A stretch of 64,000 nucleotides of DNA from Aquatica leii (Eukaryota; Arthropoda; Insecta; Coleoptera; Lampyridae), in NCBI GenBank assembly GCA_035610365.1, contig CM069433.1, positions 189,790,760-189,854,759 on the forward strand. Reading direction: 5' to 3'. Below are positions 23,540 through 31,878 of this stretch, one piece after another. Under the pieces are notes generated by a model. The model was not told where the DNA came from, did no database searches, and worked only from the letters and a program-made list of their open reading frames with translations. The position numbers and the translations under genes were made by a program. Numbering within the stretch: the stretch's first letter is position 1; each line of letters starts with the position of its first letter.

Positions 23540-24195
23540 CTGCTGCTCAACCTGAAAATGCGTTAGATGTCGATGACTACGATTGAAGTTCAAGTCGACC
23601 TTCAACATCACAAAGATTTCATTCAATACTCGAGCGCCAAAATGACTTCTTACATTCAATTTGGTTTTGCAGTTTTCAATGATGAAGAAGAACAGGAAAC
23701 ACAGTGCGTTGCTCGTACTACCAGTTTTCATTGACGATGCAGAAGAGCTTGTGTAAAGTTGGCTTTTCAACAATGAGTGCCATGAAAAAATATATAAATA
23801 GCAATGACATTCATCATTCATTTTGCGTGGCGTTGTCATCAATTAACCCACGGTTGGAGAAATTGACCAAGAACAAGAAAGCCCATCCATCGCGGCCTTG
23901 AAACCATGAAGGAAAAACAGGGGTTTACACCGCGTATTTGTTCCATTAGTACAGTGCACCCACAGCATAGATACAGCGTATAATCACTGGCGGTTTCTTG
24001 TGTATCTACCGTAGTTATTGACCGTATAAAAACCGTGAGTTTGGCGTGAAATCACTCAAGACTGCGGGGGTTAAACTGCTTATGTTTATCTGTAGTTTTC
24101 CTACAAATTTATTACTGTCTTGTTAATGAAATGAAAAACATATAAAAAAATCGGACCGGTCCACCACTAAATAGTTTGAGAATCACTGATTCACA
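23540..24195 (+). pseudogene. hAT relic C, ZBED5/Charlie-like C-terminal end
   Basis: The frame at about 23,730-23,900 reads KVGFSTMSAMKK followed by a HHSFCVALSSINPRLEKL stretch. This matches the C-terminal dimerisation region of ZBED5/FAM200-type hAT transposases, whose usual pattern is GFS-x-IK-x-R-x-LR-AL-x-PRI-x-L. A few hundred bases on, the words CGGTCC-x-CACTAAATAGTTTGAGAATCACTG (24,155-24,190) resemble a Charlie-type hAT terminus, so the element's 3' end is probably there. Everything upstream of the C-terminal domain is decayed. Confidence 0.55.
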
Positions 24196-24373
24196 AGAGA
24201 TATTTTTTACTTGTACTACCCATATCCGACAGATATTCCTATAATATTCCCTTAGAATTCAAGATTTCTATGAGTTTGTTATATCAATGTTATTGGTTTA
24301 TAAAATATTAACAATTTTTCAAACAGTAAAAAATCAGAGTGCTTTATTTGAAAAAAAAAATATAAAACCAAAA

Positions 24374-25158
24374 TTAAAATAAAATTTTTAATGAGGTCTC
24401 AGTTTCTTCGCATCCACTCGGCGAATTTGCCAATCCGATCTTTTTTTGGCTTCGGTCGTATCGCTGTTTGGCGAAGCTGAACCAACTTCGTGCTTTATCG
24501 TTAAATTTTCGCTCCGTCAAATCGTCGTAGATTCCAATAAGAATATCTGCAAAAACTTAATTGTATGAGTTTGCTATTGTCAGTAAAACATTACCTTTAG
24601 GCACAGTGATGCATTTCGAATTTTCGACAGCGAAATTGCCTTTTTTCCCCTGCAACGAACACTTCATAGCCAACTCGTCGGCAAAAATTTTTGTCAAAAC
24701 CCGCCTAATATGTTCTTCATTGTCTTTTCCTCCTACTTTATAAATTAGTCTTTTCTGTAAACAAATAAACCTATATTTAACCCTTAAACTTATTAGAAAA
24801 ACTTACGAAATCACCCATAGCTTTGCCCGATTCAGTTAATATCGTCTCAAACTCTTTCATTTTCTCAATATCTTTCAGCGGAAGCATCGATTTTAATAAC
24901 TGCGAGTTTTCGGAATATCGAAAATGCGTCGTAACGGAACCATCCTGGAGTTGGTCCACTAAGTCAGTAATTTTCATTTCTATGCTTGCGATTTTTCCAA
25001 ACGCAAAATCTAATTTTCCTGTAACAATACTAGTCAATATAGTGATCAGCTTCGGTTATTGTTATACATACTTTCTATTCGATCCAATTGGCTGGAAAAC
25101 TGCTCCGAATTACGTCGGCGTTGAGTGCGTTCGGAAGGTATATCGTTCAGATATGAAT
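24374..25158 (-). CDS. DUF4806 coding block, four exons, no visible start exon
   Basis: Four exons join in frame: 25,158-25,072, 25,018-24,807, 24,754-24,595 and 24,546-24,374 (stop TAA). Each has consensus GT...AG ends, and lengths and phases agree throughout, giving about 210 residues. An N-terminal arginine-rich part (PSERTQRRRNSEQ) is followed by a coiled-coil-like segment (KIASIEMKITDLVDQLQ). Next comes the DUF4806 core: MLPLKDIEKMKEFETIL, then GGKDNEEHIRRVL, IFADELAMKCSLQGKKG, and a tail with DLTERKFNDKARSWF. The biochemical role of DUF4806 is unknown to me. The first exon opens at an acceptor with two bases needed to finish a codon and has no ATG exon nearby. It may be a further alternative 3' module of the mod(mdg4)-like locus, or the 3' part of a gene whose start was lost or lies elsewhere. 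Confidence 0.75.
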
Positions 25159-25621
25159 CTACAATTTGTTAAATATTAATCATTGGCAAACTTCTAGAAA
25201 TAAAATTATTGATTAAAATAAATGTAGTACATTATTAAAAAATTGTAACACCCAATCGAATACGGTTTTCTTGAGACACAAATTTACAACTGCGTTATCT
25301 GAACAAAATTCGAACTGATAGAGGCACTCAATTATTGCAACCGTGGCTTCAAACTATATTACCAGTATAGTTTTTAATTACCAGTTTAAATAGTTGCTTG
25401 ATGAAACGTAACCATTCTTATTTTACATGTACGGAAAATAACCTTTGTTTTCTTGATGAAGCCGACTGTAAACGTGAACGAAACGTTAACAAAACAACAT
25501 TAGTCAGAGCCACTCTACTGCTGTTAGCCTTCATTTTACTATCTGTTTAGCAGTATATAGTGATCAAAGTGCGCGTTTGGGATGTTGTACACCCCAATAT
25601 ATATAAGTAATGTATAGTAAG
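25159..25621. other. No start exon seen upstream of the DUF4806 block
   Basis: I searched the minus strand here for an initiating exon of the DUF4806 block. I found only short, stop-interrupted ATG frames without a convincing donor. Otherwise nothing is seen. Confidence 0.4.
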
Positions 25622-25979
25622 TACACTCAACTAAACAAAAAACGGAATACTTGATTAGTTTGAATGAAATAGTTAGCGATGTAAACTAGACTTGTTAGCA
25701 AATGCAATCGGCAACCATTCGTGGCCGTCCGCGTTATTAATAAAGGTGCCCTGTAAAATGTATTCAAAAAATAGCCCTAATATGGAACTCTTGTTTACAC
25801 ACGAAAGCATTTTGTATAAAAATAAAATGCAGTTTACTGTTCCAGATCATTCAAAAATTACAATATATTGATTTTTTAGTTTAATAAACGATTAGCATTC
25901 ACTAACAAGCCTAATTTACACCGCTAACTATCTCAATCGAACTAACCAAAGTGTCCCGTTTTTTGTTTAGTTGAGTATA
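25622..25979. mobile_element. MITE, about 355 bp, Tc1/mariner-like TA target
   Basis: The left end CACTCAACTAAACAAAAAAC is mirrored by the right end (reverse complement ACTCAACTAAACAAAAAAC). The similarity extends inward about 80 bp through GATTAGTTTGAATG-, AGTTAGCG- and CTTGTTAG-like words. Both ends abut TA. It has no coding capacity. A single related end, CACTCAAGAAAAGAAAAAAC, lies at 41,632 in the large intron. Confidence 0.75.
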
Positions 25980-26083
25980 CATTTCACCAATAAAACTTTC
26001 GATGCTAGAAAAAATTGAACGACGTTCTTTTTTTACAATTTAATTTTAAAAAATTGATAGTGAAATCGCGTTATAGAAACCAG

Positions 26084-26525
26084 TAAGTACTCCACGAAGT
26101 GTATCTTATCCTTGTCTGTCTGCATTTCGCGATTTCTTCAGTCATAAGATTCTGAAAAACTCAGCGTCCCCCATAAGTTACTAAATCGCTAGGCATACAA
26201 AAGTGCGCCTGAACAAGACGGTTAAACAGTACATGCAGAACGTTGTTCCAAAACTGGCATCAAGCTCAAAAGTCTAATCCAATAAGTTGAAGTTTCCTAG
26301 ACAATTTTGTGTGCAGTGTAATCGTTTCGTATTTGAAGCACAATGTACTAATGAAGATTTTTTTATGGGGTACGAATTTACCCCACTTTAGAATTCGTGT
26401 ATTTTCTAGCACGGGACGACGCAAGTTGTTTGCGTATAACAAATAATTCAAACTAAGAAAATATTTGTTGTACCTAGTTAGGTTAACATTTTTTTTTAAT
26501 ATCTACAAAGATACTGTTTAGTACG
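26084..26525 (-). repeat. Diverged duplicate of the module 8 3' flank
   Basis: This segment parallels 26,529-26,966 base for base with about 20-30 percent divergence and small gaps. Landmarks are AAGTAC[T/C]CCACGAAGT, CTAAATCGCTAG, AACAAGACGGT, TTTTGTGTGCAG, TACCCCACT and GATACTGTTTA. The second unit abuts the stop codon of module 8, so this one is a duplicated 3' flank whose own FLYWCH exon is missing. The AATAAA candidate in the other unit is not preserved here. Confidence 0.8.
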
Positions 26526-26528
26526 AAA

Positions 26529-26966
26529 CAAGTAAGTACCCCACGAAGTATATCATCTTAACCTTGTCTGTTTGCATTTCGTGATCTCTTTAGTCAATAA
26601 GAATCTAGAAGATAGCCTCCCCCAGAAGTTGCTAAATCGCTAGCCCTTCAAAAATGCGACTGAACAAGACGGTCGGTGGCATAGTACATACAGAACGTTG
26701 CTCCAAAACTAGTATCAATCTAAAGTCTCAGCAAGTCTAAACTTATCAGTTGACGTTGCCTAGAAAATTTTGTGTGCAGCGTTTCGTATTTTGAACGCGA
26801 TTAATGCAAATTTCTGATGGGGTAAGAATTTACCCCACTCAGGAATTTTTGTCTTTTCGTTTCCGTGTAACAAATAAACTAACTTAAACAACTGAGAAAA
26901 TATTTATTGTACATAAATTACATTATGTAGGTTAACATTTCTTTCAAATCTACAGAGATACTGTTT
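26529..26966 (-). repeat. 3' flank of module 8, tandem unit with poly(A) candidate
   Basis: This is the presumed 3' UTR of module 8, read leftward from its stop. A minus-strand AATAAA lies at about 26,903-26,908. Both tandem units conserve an inverted repeat, TGGGGTA-x6-TACCCCA (here about 26,818-26,838), a potential RNA stem. Confidence 0.65.
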
Positions 26967-27206
26967 AATGCGTAGTGTTAAAATGCTCCCGTATTCTATC
27001 CATGTTCGGTGGGTGATTATGCATTCGATGCAACCTCCTCACGTGGTCTTTATCATCGGTAACAATCCGAGACCTACATTTGACTTTGTAGTAATCAGAG
27101 CATACCCAAAAAACGCGACCGTCTCTGAACTGATTCAAATAATAAATGTAGTTGTTGTAGAGCAAGCACTTCTTCCCTCTTTTAGTTATTGAATAGACCA
27201 AATAAT
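26965..27206 (-). CDS. mod(mdg4): mod(mdg4) module 8, single-exon FLYWCH tail
   Basis: The acceptor TTTTGTTTTCAG precedes 27,206. The first two bases complete an Asp codon with the common exon's last G, and the frame stays open for 80 codons to TAA at 26,965. The FLYWCH-type zinc finger reads RGKKCLLYNNYIYYLNQ, then RVFWVCSDYYKVKCRSRIV, then HRMHNHPPN. The two cysteines and the HNH histidines supply the C2H2 ligands. The tail after the finger is only about 14 residues. It should act as an isoform-specific DNA or protein-binding end on the shared BTB body. Its 3' flank is tandemly duplicated. Confidence 0.85.
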
Positions 27207-27314
27207 CTGAAAACAAAATCACGATAAATACACAATCAAATAATAACTACCAAAAATTTTAATAAAATAATGTTGCCAAATTACGTTTATTATTCGTTTA
27301 TATACATATCAATG

Positions 27315-27577
27315 TTACAAGGAAAGCGACGAAGTTAAATAATCGACTTTTGCTGTTTTTCGTTGAATTTTCTCAGTGTTTGGGGGATGGTTGTGCTGTT
27401 TCGGTTTTTTCATAACGACGCCATTTGAAATGACCAAACGACATTTACAATTTCGTTTCTTATATTCCATGCATTTCCAAAATACTGTATTTTGGTTTCT
27501 TCGATTTATATGAAATATATTATCTTGATAAACTAGAACCATTTGCCGCCTTGAATTTACCATATAAATCAAAGAAG
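27315..27577 (-). CDS. mod(mdg4): mod(mdg4) module 7, single-exon FLYWCH tail
   Basis: The acceptor ...TTTTTGTTTCAG precedes 27,577. Two bases complete an Ala codon and the frame runs 87 codons to the stop at 27,315. The finger is RRQMVLVYQDNIFHINRR, then NTVFWKCMEYKKRNCKCRLV, then KQHNHPPNTEKIQ. The ligands C-x9-C and H-x-H are present. A minus-strand AATAAA candidate lies about 25 bases past the stop (27,286-27,291), supporting a terminal exon. It is only 108 bp from the start of module 8, so the two look like a local duplication that has diverged strongly. Confidence 0.85.
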
Positions 27578-28060
27578 CTGAAACAAAAATAGGAAATTAA
27601 TTAATGGTTTGTTGAATATCTAAATCATCTAAGACATGCCGACCCAATTCACTTATGTCCCTTTTACCTTCAACTGTTTTTATTATAAATGTTATGTACA
27701 TGTATAGTCGTATTCGTGTTAACTCGCGTATGGTTCATCTAAGATACACAAAATCACTGTCACAATACATTTTTCTAATTTTGACCAAAATTATTTTTTA
27801 ATTGACGATCAGGATGTATTTATGCGTTTATCTAATTAAAAAAAAAGACATTGAAAAAATGATTTATTATAAACCAAAAATGTACACGTTTACGTTGTTC
27901 GAAACGTGATTTTGTATTCATAACTATAGGCGCAGTTCGTTTCATTCTTAATGGCCGATATTTACACTGGACTTATAACTATATCACTGACTGCGAGAAA
28001 CTAACTAATATTAGTTTCAACAATAACTTAAATAAACCAAATTAGATTTAAATAATTCCT
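27578..28060. other. Spacer between modules 6 and 7
   Basis: AT-rich spacer. I looked for a further FLYWCH exon (W-x-C...C...H-x-H) on both strands and found none. Confidence 0.4.
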
Positions 28061-28347
28061 TTACGATAGATATTTTCTTTTAATTTCGTTATTCTTTACA
28101 AGGTGAAACGTTTCGTATCCTAATATACGATAATTTTTAATATCGTCTTCTTCCGATTTATGATTATGTGGTCCACGTAACGTAATGCTCTGATCTACAC
28201 CAATAATACATCTTGCTTTACATATGCCGGTGTCGTACAAACGACATTTCCAATAAGTAACCTTTTGAGAACTTCTATGTTTTACGTATTTGTAGTTTCG
28301 TACTACAAGTTGTGGAAGACGCCCGCCTTGAATATATGTTGCAATTT
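28061..28347 (-). CDS. mod(mdg4): mod(mdg4) module 6, single-exon FLYWCH tail
   Basis: The acceptor CCTTTTTTTCGCAG precedes 28,347. Two bases complete a Glu codon and 95 codons follow to the stop at 28,061. The finger starts RLPQLVVRNYKYVKHR, continues TYWKCRLYDTGICKARCII and closes with RGPHNHKSEE. The C-x9-C and H-x-H pairs are intact. The C-terminal extension of about 30 residues is basic at its end (NNEIKRKYLS). Confidence 0.85.
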
Positions 28348-28769
28348 CTGCGAAAAAAAGGATTTGTAAATACAAAGAAAGTACATGAACATTTACATGC
28401 TAATATACTTTAAAACTTTCCGGTTTTTCGTTTCCAAATACTTGAAGTTATAGATTCACGCTTTCGTTAGTCGGTTTGCAAATAAATAAAAATTCAATCG
28501 TTATTTTAATAAATTTAAGTAACAAAACTAATCGTCATTCAAATAATCCTTAGGAACAAATGAAAATGTATTTATCATTCGAATGATTAAGTGACGTGTC
28601 AAAATGGAATTGTCTAAAGTTAAGTGACCAATAACGAATTAATCATTCACTGATTTTTTTAAAATCGTATTTTATGCGTGAGCTTTATGTTTTAGAACTT
28701 GTCTGTTTCTTTTATTAAAACAAAATAGGATTTCTATTTTTACAATTATTCACAAATTTTTGATTTAAT

Positions 28770-28965
28770 ATTTTAACGATTGAATTTTTATTCAACATTG
28801 GAATTAATTGAATAACCACTAAATTTTTATTCCACGACCTGAAACAGTAAAATAACGATACATTTTTTATTCAGCAGAATATTATATTTTTATTTGATTT
28901 GGAATAAATCAACTAACGATTGAATTTTTATTTTTTATCTGAAATTAGTTGAATAATTAAATTTT
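28770..28965. repeat. Degenerate AT-rich tandem repeat
   Basis: The phrases AACGATTGAATTTTTATT and GAA-TTAATTGAATAA or close variants recur about every 75-100 bases through this stretch. The array is short and diverged. Confidence 0.5.
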
Positions 28966-29475
28966 ACAACTGCAAGTAAATTAAATACACGAGACGAGTT
29001 TTTATTTTTCTATTTGGTCTAAAATCAAAACTTGTGATAGGTATTAAGTGCTGAATGATATTTAAGCCCAACAACCAAATGATTAGTTTGTTAGAAAAAG
29101 TTGTTAAAACAAAAACAAAGATTTCGACGAAAAGCAAATTTTGAACGCCATCGAAAATATATATTTCAAACAAAAATCTGAAAGAAAATCATTGGCGACT
29201 GTAAAAAATCTCATTCTGGGAGAGATAAAGCAACAGTAACAGAACTTTTAATATATGAGATTGGCTGTATGTTGTTACCCAATAAAAAAAATTCTTGAGA
29301 GAGAGAGAACCCAACCAAAGTGACTCCTATGACCTGTGTATTTCAACGCTTGATAGCATGGGTTTGTGTGTATGATTTTGACTTCAAATTCAGATATATA
29401 CGATATTAAATAATTATTTAAAAAAGTACCCACCTAAGCCCCGTTGCTTGCATCTCAATGGCGTACTGAAAAAAC

Positions 29476-29572
29476 CCAGGCAGCACATTACGTTTTATTC
29501 GCGTCAAAATTACGTACCAGACGTCATTAAGACGTATCAATGTCGTCATATGACGTCAGTGTGCTGTCTGGG
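29476..29572. mobile_element. 97-bp MITE with CCCAGGCAGCACA ends
   Basis: The left end CCCAGGCAGCACATTACG is mirrored by the right end (reverse complement CCCAGACAGCACACTGACG). The inside is packed with TTACGT/GACGTC words. The CCCA...ACA ends and ACGT-rich interior recall the larger element at 14,503-16,046, but the identity is not certain. It is non-coding. Confidence 0.7.
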
Positions 29573-29980
29573 AAAGACCTGACGTATATGTGATTTTTTT
29601 ACATACTTCTGGATTAAGACTAAAAATCTGAAAAAAGGCAAACAGATGCTTATCTTTCTACGTTACACTTCGTTTAAGAGTCTTATGATCCAAAAACGGA
29701 CATTAAAAACACTATATCATTAGTTAATAATCTACTAAAACCAAATATTCATAATTATTTAATGCGATATTTTTCTTTGGAAAAAAAGGCGAGTTTAGAT
29801 TTTTTGTTTAAAAGATTCTTACAAAAACACGAATTTTTCAATTCAATTTTATTAGAAAAAATCATTACATTAACGAAACTGCTTTACTTCTGCATTTTAT
29901 AAAAAAACATCGTTTGAACAAATTTATTATGCCACAATTTACTGAAAAAGTGTTGTAAAAAAACTCGACAGTTCAAAAAC

Positions 29981-30234
29981 TTATTCTAACTTCCTGTATT
30001 TGATTAAACCCTTCTTCTCCTTCGACATCAGCATTTTTTTCGGTGGTAGATGATAATGAGTACCAATTTTGGAATGTATCTTCCCCGGAGTAGTGTAGCA
30101 TTTTGCCGGACAATCGTCGTAATACGCGCAGACCCATAACTTTTTCCCATTCAGTTCTTTTTCGAGGCGATACATGTGCTGATGTAGGATTAAATCACAG
30201 GTGCCGTTTCTTTGGACGATAAATTTAAATAAAC
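29981..30234 (-). CDS. mod(mdg4): mod(mdg4) module 5, single-exon FLYWCH tail
   Basis: The acceptor TTTGTTCTCAG precedes 30,234. Two bases complete a Gly codon and 84 codons follow to TAA at 29,981. The finger reads NGTCDLILHQHMYRLEKE, then KKLWVCAYYDDCPAKCYT, then GTHYHLPPKK. Cysteine spacing and the H-x-H pair fit FLYWCH, though HYH replaces the HNH of most sister modules. The tail of about 20 residues is lysine-rich. It is the first of the single-exon modules after the three-exon group, so it marks the boundary between the two designs. Confidence 0.85.
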
Positions 30235-30397
30235 CTGAGAACAAATTCAATTTTCAAAGAAACAGCAACAAAATCACAATCAGATGATGGGATGAATAGG
30301 TAAAATGAATAATCAAAAGCTTAGACATCGATAATTATTTGTAAACTGGTGAATTACAATGGCAAATACAAATACAAAACTTGAAAAGAATTAAACA

Positions 30398-30914
30398 CTA
30401 TTCAGATGTAGAAGTGGATTGAATACTTCTCCTCCATCGGTGCATCTTATGCCGAATAACGTTGAATGGAATTTCGCGTGCAGCGTTGGGGTACCTAAAA
30501 AAGAATTGTTAACGTTTACCGAAGACACTTGGTACCAGACGTACAGATCGCTTAAAGCCGAATAGATTTCTCGAATTGAGACGAACGAATTCCTTAATAG
30601 CACTTCTTTAAGCTCTCGCAGAAAAACAATTTTTTCCTCGGCCGTGTGATCTGGTGGATGATTGTGAGGTTTCTTCACTTGAATATCTTGAATGCTTCCG
30701 TCGCACGGTATAATAGCCCTAGCGTGACAACCTAATCTTTTATATTCCAAACACCGCAAGTACCTAAAGCAAGTTATTACAAGAATATGTACAAATATGA
30801 ATACTTACATCATTAGTGGTTTCCCCTTCATTATATTCACGTGAAATACAAATCCATCAACAATATACCTCGGCATATCTGGTTTTCTTTTTATAGCAGT
30901 TTTGATGTCGTTAT
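30398..30914 (-). CDS. mod(mdg4): mod(mdg4) module 4, three-exon FLYWCH tail
   Basis: The exons are 30,914-30,809, 30,763-30,545 and 30,494-30,398, with GT...AG junctions and consistent phases (2+3n+2, 1+3n+2, 1+3n bases). Exon a carries a basic stretch and the first half of the finger, PRYIVDGFVFHVNIMKGKP. Exon b carries the cysteines and histidines (YLRCLEYKRLGCHARAIIP, then KKPHNHPPDHTAEEK) and a helical region. Exon c gives the shared end YPNAAREIPFNVIRHKMHRW plus a serine-rich tail. Compared with modules 1-3, exon a splits a Met codon where they have Arg. Likely role: isoform-specific C-terminus of the BTB protein. Confidence 0.85.
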
Positions 30915-31190
30915 CTGTATCAGAAAAAGACTGTTGATATTGTAGCACTTAAAAATTATTGTAAACTAAATTACTAGCCTACTGAGGACGCGTCAATCAA
31001 TACGTTCTTCAATCCCCGAAGTACAAAGTATAACTGAACAATTTCTACTTACCATCGAAGTACAAAATTTAAAAAAATAATAAAACACAAACTACATAGA
31101 ACTTATGTAATTATCTAAATATACTACAGAAAGTGAAACAAATCAGCCACAACTTAATTAAAACTTATCCTAAATTTTGTTCGAATCAAA
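30915..31190. other. Spacer between modules 3 and 4
   Basis: Short AT-rich spacer that presumably contains the 3' UTR of module 3. Nothing else is seen. Confidence 0.4.
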
Positions 31191-31705
31191 TTACATCGCT
31201 TCGTTGCGCCATCTACGCATTGACGTTCTGATCGATTGAAAATTCATCTCCGAGGCTAATCTGGGATATCTACAAAATTAAATGCAATTTAAGGCTAAAG
31301 CGAGCTTATCTGATACTAACACAGAAATAACGCCTTCAAAAATAATTTTCAACGCACTGTTAGGCGATGCCTGAGTAATCTCCTTCAACTGCCTAAAAAA
31401 TTGATGTTTTTCTTCAGCCAACTCATCTGGTGGATGATTGTGTCCTCTAGTCACTCTTAATTTGTCGATGGTTCCGTGCAACGGTAAAACTGCTCTAGCA
31501 TGGCACCCTGTGATTCCATATTTAGAACAAATTAAGTACCTATATAAAAAAATTTATTATTTCGACGTGACAAATAACAAAAAATAAACTTACCGGATGG
31601 CTGGGTTCGTTCGAACTACACTAGTGTGGTAGACAAAACCATTAACTATATATCGCGCACGAGTTACTTTTTTCTTTCCTTGCTGACCAAACCACTTCTT
31701 GTTAT
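31191..31705 (-). CDS. mod(mdg4): mod(mdg4) module 3, three-exon FLYWCH tail
   Basis: The exons are 31,705-31,594, 31,539-31,321 and 31,269-31,191. The exon b donor is read as GTTAGT because only that site keeps the phase of the sister modules. Exon a ends ARYIVNGFVYHTSVVRTNP. Exon b holds YLICSKYGITGCHARAVLP, then TRGHNHPPDELAEEK and a helix (QFFRQLKEITQ). Exon c gives YPRLASEMNFQSIRTSMRRW. The finger ligands C-x9-C and H-x-H are intact. Exon lengths match module 1 within three bases (112, 219 and 79 against 109, 219 and 82). Confidence 0.82.
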
Positions 31706-31878
31706 CTAATAAAACAATAAACATTGAACGATCACTTAATACCATTTTTCTAAGTATTATAGTTCTAAACAAACAATTACGTCGTAACATTTATTACTAA
31801 ATAACTAATCGTCTAGTACATAAAATAAATAAAAAAACGAGCTTAAGCTAAAAAAACATTTATTTCGATAGCGTAAAA

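Larger units (their letters stand above)
28348..29980. other. Spacer with AT-rich tandem repeats and a small MITE
   Basis: This 1.6-kb gap holds no FLYWCH exon that I can see. It contains a loose tandem array at 28,770-28,965 and a 97-bp inverted-repeat element at 29,476-29,572. A minus-strand frame near 28,964-29,173 is low-complexity and unconvincing. Confidence 0.5.
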
